Assembly: GCA_027579435.1 (NCBI GenBank)
Contig: JANBPK010000704.1
Location: 124,001 to 188,000, forward strand
Length of the DNA: 64,000 bases
Direction: 5' to 3'
Source of the DNA: Candolleomyces eurysporus
Taxonomy: Eukaryota > Basidiomycota > Agaricomycetes > Agaricales > Psathyrellaceae
The stretch's first letter is position 1, and each line of letters begins with the position of its first letter. The notes beneath the pieces are model-generated. The model was not told where the DNA came from. It saw only the letters and a list, made by a program, of their open reading frames with translations, and did not search any database. The translations under genes and the position numbers were made by a program. This document shows positions 57,552 through 64,000 of the stretch, one piece after another.

Positions 57552-59891
57552 ATGTCACGTACACCTATATCTCGAAAATCATCATATACGACACCTTCGC
57601 GTCTCAACGTACCCCCTAGCCTGCGTCCTTCGCCATCCTTATCGAACCTCCACATCCACAGCCATGCCACAGGCGCGCCAAACGCAGTCGACACACTTCC
57701 CCTTCCACGAAGAGACACAGTGTTAGACAGCTCTGCATCGTCTGTGGTCAATATGGACATGGCCGAAGGGATTCTCGTCCAGGAGATGGATACAGAAAGC
57801 GTCGATAGACTGGAGACAGACGAAGGATCCAATGTTGACCAGCCGATGGGCGTCTCCGAATCTGCGCAGTTATTGAGAGAGCAGCTGAAGAAGACGTTCA
57901 CGTCCAAGGCAGACCATCAGGGTGGGTTTACCTCCTCGATCTGGGGGGTTGTTTGACACTAGTCTCTAAATAGAAGCGAGCGATTCTACACGGCTTCAAG
58001 AGAAGGACGTTGCCATTACTGAGCTTACTTTCAACGCTGGTTCGTGCACCTTCTATNATGTGGATTGTGGCCTCATGTCTGCAGCTTCCCGGTATTCCCC
58101 NAGAGAATATTTTGTTCTNACAAACGCTGGGAAACCTGTATTTATTAGGTGTGTAGAACATTACTGCTATGAATCTTGTCGTTTATGTGACATGACACAG
58201 CCGACCTGGCAAGGAAGATAACGATAACACCGCATCTGTTATTGGGGTCATGCAAGCTNTAATTTCNGTCTTCATTGACGATGGCGACAAGATTCGATGC
58301 GTCAATGCAGGTCGAACGAGAATCACGTTCCTTCTGCGGTCACCGTTATACTATGTCTGTGTTTCTTCCTGGGGAGAGCCAGAATCCACGGTACGGGGCA
58401 ATTAATATGGACTNTCTGCAGTTTTGCTGATGTAGCCAATGATTTCGCGACCCTTTCGTAAAAGGAAGACAAGGGCGCATCTCGAGTACTTGCATCTACA
58501 GATATTGAGCATACTCACCGGCTCCCAACTGAAGAAGATCTTTGAAAGTCGTAGAAATTTTGACCTAAGGCGTCTTCTCGATGGTAATCCTGAGCCGGTT
58601 TCACCTGGAAAAGGATACTCAAAAATTATCAAGGTGCTGAATCGTTCGTTTTTACCATGCTCAATAGGGTGGAGTCCGACCTTGCCATGACCACTTCATC
58701 CCTATGCTGCCTCAAACTTGACCCTTCCCTTCGGAAGAGGATTGCCGAGAGTGTGATGCCAACATCNAAGATTAAGGTAAGTATAACCCCTCGTCGTCTA
58801 CCTGCACTCACTCAACCATATCCGGCAGGACATTTTGTATATTATTATCATCGCCAAGGACAAGGTGTTGACATTGATNAGGCCTCGCAAACATTCCATA
58901 CATCCCGCTGGTTTGTCACTTACTTACTAGCATACCTTGCCGNCTAACNTGGCGGTAGATCTACACATCATCCTCAATACTATCAATACCCCTTCAGTAT
59001 TCAATAATCCGGCCCCAACATCCTGGATACCCTTCTGTCTTCCCAAATTTAATCCTTCTGGATTTGTGAATGCGTTTATAACCTTCATTCGAAGCGAAGA
59101 GTCGCCAGACCCATCAAGATCAGTCTCTCCAACACCTGTTGGACCNGGTGATTCGGACCAACTGCCCAACAACGACAAGCCTGGGCAGAAGTCGCCGTCA
59201 AGCAGTCTCAACGAGCAAGGCGTATCTCTCGTTTGCATTAGCGGAGGCTCAGACGTCGATGTCATCAGAACATGGAGTGAATCCGCCGTTAAGGTAGTCT
59301 GCTTTGTGGTCCTTNCCGCTGNGTGCTCATTTCTTCACCTCAGAGATTGGCCACCGAGGGAACCTTGGCGTCTCTTGTCCANTCCTTTAGAACAGGACAA
59401 ACAGAGTACTCAGTGTCNGACCTGGGAATTCCTGGTCTTCGCCATTTTATGTACAAGTCAAGAGCACAGGTCCAGACGACGTACCCTATCTGGGANGATC
59501 CATACGANAAAAAGACGGACCGCTGCAGGTATGTCGAACTCTTCTAGCCTTCTTTCATCNAGGAGATTCAAACAACGCCCACNACAGATTAATTACGCTT
59601 TACCAGACCATTCATGATGCAATCCACGCAAAATCTGGGCANGAGGCACCTCTCAAATTGCAGTACATTCGCACTGAGAATGAATGCGTGATGGGATGGG
59701 TGAGTAATTGACCAGTTCACGCCTAGGTCAAGNGCTAANTACCTTCGTAGATAACCCNACCATTTGAGCTATATGTCGCTGTATCCCCTATGCTCCCGAA
59801 GTCNGCTGTAGTTGGAGCTGCCAACGCNGTGACGCGGTGGGTGAAGAAAGAAGAAGGCAAATTGTTCCTTCGGGATGCACCTGTATTCTAA
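57552..59891 (+). CDS. MON1: Vacuolar fusion protein MON1
   Basis: Subunit of the Mon1-Ccz1 complex, the guanine-nucleotide exchange factor that activates Rab7/Ypt7 on late endosomes. The N-terminus (57552-57920) is Ser/Pro-rich and variable. Then come the three longin-like domains: REYFVLTNAGKPVFI and VIGVMQALISVFIDDGD (first), EYLHLQILSILTGSQLKKIFE and NFDLRRLLDG, DLHIILNTINTPSVFNN, WIPFCLPKFNPSGFVNAFITF (second), IPGLRHFMYKSRAQVQ, LYQTIHDAIHAKSG, PFELYVAVSPMLPKSA and RWVKKEEGKLFLRDAPVF at the end (third). Introns are short and GT-AG (for example ending 58202 and 59545 areas). About fifteen single 'n' mostly stand for one real base, keeping frame. Exon limits in the middle are approximate. 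Confidence 0.9.
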
Positions 59892-59983
59892 TAATATACT
59901 GTANGCTATGTATGATGATTGACGGGCCAAGCTGATATCTTGTATGGATACATATGANCGGATCACAGAACAGGGTCNGATGG

Positions 59984-62390
59984 TTANNCTCTGCGTTCCT
60001 TGTGCTTGGATATTTCTTCATCATCGGGGTATAGCTAAGAGGTATTCAGCGGCAACATCGGTGAATCGAGCACGATATGTGCGCACCTTTCCAGGGTTAA
60101 AGAGGTTCAACGGATCTAAGGTTCTCTTGATCGTCTTCATCAGTTCCACCGTGCCCTCGCCCAGCTCTTCCANCAGATACTCTTTCTTTCCAATACCGAC
60201 ACCGTGCTCACCAGTACCTGAGGAAGGTTGAGCAGCGTGCGACGGATGGCTGGAGGNGAAACTCACATGTCCCATCAAGAGCAATTGCTCGCTTCACCAT
60301 CCTGCTGACAGCCCCGTGAGCTCGTTCCCTCTCCTCGTCTGTCTTGAATAAAATCAAGGCATGGAAATTGCCGTCTCCGACATGTCCAACAATCGTGGAC
60401 TTCAAACCAATTCCAGCCAGATCTTCCTTGGTCTCTGCGACTAATTGCGGGAGTTTGGAAACGGGGACACTGTTTTCCGGTCTCTCAGCTTAGCCTCGCT
60501 GAAAGAGTCATGTGTTCTCACCAAACGTCTGTAGGCCATCCCTTGCCTCCGGGGAGTAGTGCTAACCCGGAGTAATGTGCATTCTTCCTGTCATTCCAAA
60601 GTTCGTCTGCTTCCTCTTTGGTTCGGGCAAGCTCAAAATTGGTCGCTCCATGTTTCTTNACGACCTTCTTGACTATCTCCGCCGTCTCCTTGAGAGAGGC
60701 TTGGGANGGTCCCTGGAATTTGAAGAAGAGACTATCCTTTTCTGGCCATTTGCGCTTGGAAGCGCCGTATGTGTTGGTTGCTTGCATGAAGACGTCGTCT
60801 ACGAGTTCGACGCACTCTGTGATCGGACGACACCAGAATAGCGTCAGTTATAGGTCTTGATCCATATATCAGAAACAACGCTTACGGATCCCAACTCCCT
60901 GGTTCAGTATTTCGCTGACTGCCTCTGTGGCGGCGCGTACACTGGGGAACTGGGCAACAGCAACGGTGGTAGGGAGAACAGGGGCCAGGCGAATTGTGAC
61001 TGTAACACAAGCTAGATCAGTCATGACAGTCGACTGGTTTCGTCAGTTCTATCATACCTTCTGTGATAATACCGAGTGTCCCTTCAGCACCAATAAACAG
61101 CTTGGTTATATCAAACCCTGCTGCTGATTTACGCGATCGTCTTCTGGTTTTGATAACTTCACCCGACGGTAGAACGATAGTCTAGCAAAGTAAATTCACT
61201 TCCTTGCTGAGTGGCATAACAAAACTAGATCATACCGCGTTGAGGAACCACTCCCCTTTGGCAGTGCCGTATCGGACGGCGTTAGCTGGGACGAGGTTGA
61301 GAGACGGTTATACGCAGGTTTTTGTGGTGGGAAACATACTTCCAGAACACCCGGTACTAAACATACCGCCTATCGTGGCTGCAGGTCCAGGATCGAGCTT
61401 CGAGGGAAAATTAGACCCATTCTCTCATCGTGCAATTGACATGGCTCACGGGGAAGAATAGCGGTATTCCTGTAATCAATGATTAGACCGGGAAACAATC
61501 AAGGAAAGTAAATTTTGGTGATACCTTTATCTTTCAAGCTCTGGTTGATATCCATCCATCTTGCGCCAGGCTGACAAACGAGGTCCGAGTCTTCCGCTAA
61601 AGAAGAAAGATGAGCTTCCCATGAGAGAAAGGTGAAATTCAGTCATGACTCACAGTGAATTTCAAGAATATTGTCCATTGAGCCCATATCGACACAAATG
61701 CCGCCAACCTTGTGCTTCTCGAAGTTAGATTTCGAAAGCTTTATAACGCAGGAAATTCACTCACAGCTCGGAACTGCCCCTCTAAACTGGTAGCCCCAGA
61801 ATAAGCAGTTACTGGCATCCGGTACTTGTTTGCAATCTTGACAATCTTCACGACATCCTCGGTTGATTGTGGGTAGACAACCACTGTATGACTGACGCCT
61901 GCAGTATTTCTGGTGTAAATCGAAGCCTACCCAGTCAAAAAGCACTATGTTTGGGCGTACCAGGATGATAGTCGTTCACAGAGAACCCATGAGCGTAGAG
62001 ATCGTCCGGAATTGTTGAGACGCCGTGCTCCAAGTGAGATAAATCTCTCCTCAGATCTTCAATGGCTTGTTTAAAGTCCTCCGGGGATCCATAGGCGGGA
62101 GTTTCGCCCTTTGACATTCGGTTTGCCGGTGGACCGTAGTACCATCGCTCAACTAAGAGACCAGTGGCAACCAGAAAAGCACCCCACGTCAAAGATGCAC
62201 TGAGAAAACCAGGCTTGGGCTGCTTTCTCGAGCTACTTTCCTCCTTGCCGCTTCCATCGTCATTGCGAGAATAATGGCGATTCTGACCAATGGTCCTCGG
62301 TGATCGCTGAGAGCCAGTGGGAGGCCGGAGCGTCTGCAGCCTGCTGCACTGTGCTTGAGGTCGAAGACTGCGAAGACGAGATAGTAGCAT
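59984..62390 (-). CDS. DLD1: Mitochondrial D-lactate dehydrogenase (cytochrome)
   Basis: FAD-linked oxidase that passes electrons from D-lactate to cytochrome c at the mitochondrial inner membrane. The N-terminus (from 62390) is Arg/Ser-rich like a presequence, followed by a transmembrane segment (ASLTWGAFLVATGLLVERWYYG). The FAD-binding half shows VVVYPQSTEDVVKI, ANKYRMPVTAYSGATSLEGQF, and VCVDMGSMD/ILEIH; the cap half shows VGDGNFHALILF, GTCEF...GVGIGKKEYL and ends DPLNLFNPGKLYPDDEE after a last intron (about 60034-60095). The stop is TAA at 59984-59986 with two 'n' just before. Reading past the last donor gives an unlikely tail. Many short introns lie between 60400 and 61950; not all limits were fixed. 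Confidence 0.85.
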
Positions 62391-62808
62391 TGGGAAAAGG
62401 TGCGGTTTACATGCGGCAAGCCAGTGGAAGAAGTTGAACCGACCTGAGCCTTTACCTGCCATGCCAATAATGGCCGTCGTTGGCATCAGGTGGCGTCTAC
62501 AGGCACCGGCGTTCTCACCATGAGGCCTGAGGAGAGCTTTCTCGCTCTCTGGCCTTATGAGACGGTATATCGGAGAAATATTATTGCTTCTGGCCCCACT
62601 ATGGCTCGTCCTCTGGAGCAATACGTCTTCAACCACTGCGCCTGCAAGCTCAAACAGCCGACGCTTACCGCATTAGGCATTGATGGATGACTAACGCTGC
62701 AGCCCGAAAAAAGCGGGGACGTGAATTCCGAGTTGGCAGTTTCGCGTTCCGCGTTCTGTTCTCCTCCTCCGTGTCGCTGCTGGGCTTTACAGTCTCTCTC
62801 GTATCGGC
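62391..62808. promoter_or_regulatory. Bidirectional promoter between DLD1 and mS41 genes
   Basis: About 420 bases between divergent start codons of two mitochondrial-protein genes, which may favour shared regulation. A minus-strand ORF reading through the DLD1 start upstream to 62636 is taken as leader, since the presequence begins at 62390. Confidence 0.45.
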
Positions 62809-63415
62809 ATGTCGCTGCTTTCATCCTGGTCTCTAACATCTCGGCTGTCTCGGCCGTTGGCTCTGCTCACTCGTTCGCTCGCAACGACGACACAGCAACG
62901 ACCAGTTCCTTCGCCGCAGGGTACGTTCCTGGCCAATTGCGCAGATACCCTTTGATATTCAACAGCAGGTCAAGGCTCTATCAAAACCGCTGAGGATTTC
63001 CTCAAATCTATTGGCAGGGAATCGGAGTCAAAAGTCTCTCCCAATAGCTGGACCGAATTCTGGGGTTATGACGGTCAGGCTCTGCGGAAAGCTGGGCTTG
63101 CCGTTAGGGACCGAAGGTACGTCGCAAATCCATCGATTGTGACTTAAATCCGCTGATACAGCTCTATCACGCTCTTTACAGATACATTCTCTGGTGTATG
63201 GAGAAATATCGTCAGGGTCTCGCCCCGCAGGAGTTCGCCCATCAACCACAGGCGAAAAAGACTGTTCGAGGGTCAGTGCTGTCGGGTGGTACTTCTGGTT
63301 ACAGATGATGACCTCTTTTTCATGTTGTAGGTGGGGACCTAAAGTCCAGAATGGCAAGCGAATCCGGTCGAAACGCATCAAGGATAAGACCAAGAAGTTC
63401 AAGCAGGTTTCGTAG
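62809..63415 (+). CDS. Mitochondrial small ribosomal subunit protein mS41 (IGR motif)
   Basis: Small mitoribosome protein, formerly Fyv4 in yeast. Exons: 62809-62920, 62966-63116, 63182-63271, 63331-63415; 145 aa, phases agree. The N-terminal 40 residues are Ser/Leu/Arg/Thr-rich with no acidic residues, a mitochondrial presequence. The IGR domain follows: TAEDFLKSIGRESESKV, WTEFWGYDGQALRKAG, VRDRRYILWCMEKYRQG. The C-terminus is strongly basic (KKTVRGWGPKVQNGKRIRSKR) as expected for rRNA contact. The ATG at 62809 is chosen because it gives the presequence; upstream ATGs run into stops. Confidence 0.9.
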
Positions 63416-63844
63416 CCCATTGTTCATAGCCGAAAAAGTACATCTCTTTAACGCACATCTGTGCTAATTTCATGGTTCGTCCAATAACCACCGTGATTTC
63501 ATGTTCTTTCGAGGCCCGAAACCAGAACCTTTGCCCTGACTCGTCTAAACCTCCCGGTGAATCCTTATTAGTCTATTTGTCAGTTTAAATTATGCAGTAA
63601 GTGCACTAAATGGCTGGTTAATATATTAATCAATCTGTGAATCCACAGCGTTTAGAAACATGAGTGCGAATCGAAGCGAAAGAAAGGTAGGAATACGAAT
63701 TAAAAAAGCAGGAGGTAGGTCGTGTAAGGAAGTCCGTCGTCAATGTGCTATTGATACATATAGGACATCATGAAATGAATGAAAGAGCAAAGAGAAGCAT
63801 ATTAAAAAGGAAGCATAATCGCAAAATAATCGAAGCAAGGTAGA
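63416..63844. other. Convergent 3' intergenic region
   Basis: AT- and A-rich (AATTAAAAAAGC, ATATTAAAAAGG). Holds two 3' UTRs. No gene seen. Confidence 0.4.
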
Positions 63845-64000
63845 TCAATGGCATCCCTCCAGCTGGTGACTGACGAACCCCACGCAGGCGTTCGTGCGGC
63901 TTTTGACATGTCGAGTTAGGGCATCACCCCTGCTGAAAGACTGGCGACACCCTCCGATTCGCGTCTCCCCTGAGAGTAGATAGGGCGTGCCACCACGGTC
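63845..64000 (-). CDS. 3' end of a probable zinc-finger gene (partial)
   Basis: An open frame enters from the right edge and stops at TGA 63845-63847. It contains GGCRQSFSRGDALTRHVKSRTNAC, which fits the second half of a C2H2/C2HC zinc finger (aromatic, Leu, His spacing) as seen in fungal regulators where a divergent last finger follows several standard ones. Only about 50 residues are visible, so the identity is tentative. Confidence 0.45.
   Translation of the reverse strand, partial: DRGGTPYLLSGETRIGGCRQSFSRGDALTRHVKSRTNACVGFVSHQLEGCH

Overview
The window looks like a stretch of nuclear genome from a mushroom-forming basidiomycete (Agaricomycetes). Nearly every gene is broken by many 45-65 nt GT-AG introns. 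Genes sit head-to-head or tail-to-tail a few hundred bases apart. Several families are typical of this group: the CK1-like kinase with an HRDIQ loop, DUF6593-like protein, expanded AIG1-type GTPases, and a 'macrofage activating glycoprotein'-type secreted protein. I see no rRNA, tRNA, CRISPR array or recognisable transposon ORF. All exon limits are my reading of splice sites and frames; no transcript data or searches were available.

Layout. 1-1943 (+): 3' part of a CK1-like kinase. 2427-4101 (+): delta-12 fatty-acid desaturase. 4247-5669 (-): CDC123. 5847-7388 (-): ERG26 sterol dehydrogenase. 7624-9058 (+): Borealin-like protein. 9287-12214 (-): POP1 of RNase P/MRP. 12458-13120 (+): small membrane/coiled-coil, probably mitochondrial protein. 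14124-15612 (+): secreted protein. 16470-18655 (+): secreted endonuclease/exonuclease/phosphatase-fold nuclease. 18815-21233 (-): PLK4-like protein lacking the HRD and DFG aspartates. 21982-25572 (+): Ulp2/SENP6-7-type SUMO protease.

24.7-38.1 kb is an accessory block of tandem segmental duplication. Pieces of the 3' end of the SUMO-protease gene alternate with three copies of a small P-loop GTPase gene and two copies of an unrecognised gene ('MKENK' gene). A roughly 650-base repeat and a broken DUF6593-like gene are also present. Introns are kept in the copies, so duplication was at DNA level. This is the most unusual part of the window.

38.5-63.4 kb returns to single-copy housekeeping genes: a multi-pass membrane protein (-), an SDR (+), a KRE6/SKN1 beta-glucan synthesis protein (+), a PH-domain protein (-), a SIKE/SCI1-like coiled-coil protein (-), a SAP-domain protein (-), a BTB/POZ protein (-), MON1 (+), mitochondrial D-lactate dehydrogenase (-), mitoribosomal mS41 (+), and the 3' end of a probable zinc-finger gene (-).

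The assembly carries many single 'n' bases. Several lie in homopolymer runs and break otherwise open frames; others stand for a real base. They are densest at 53.6-60.7 kb. Frame breaks beside an 'n' were treated as sequence uncertainty, not gene decay.
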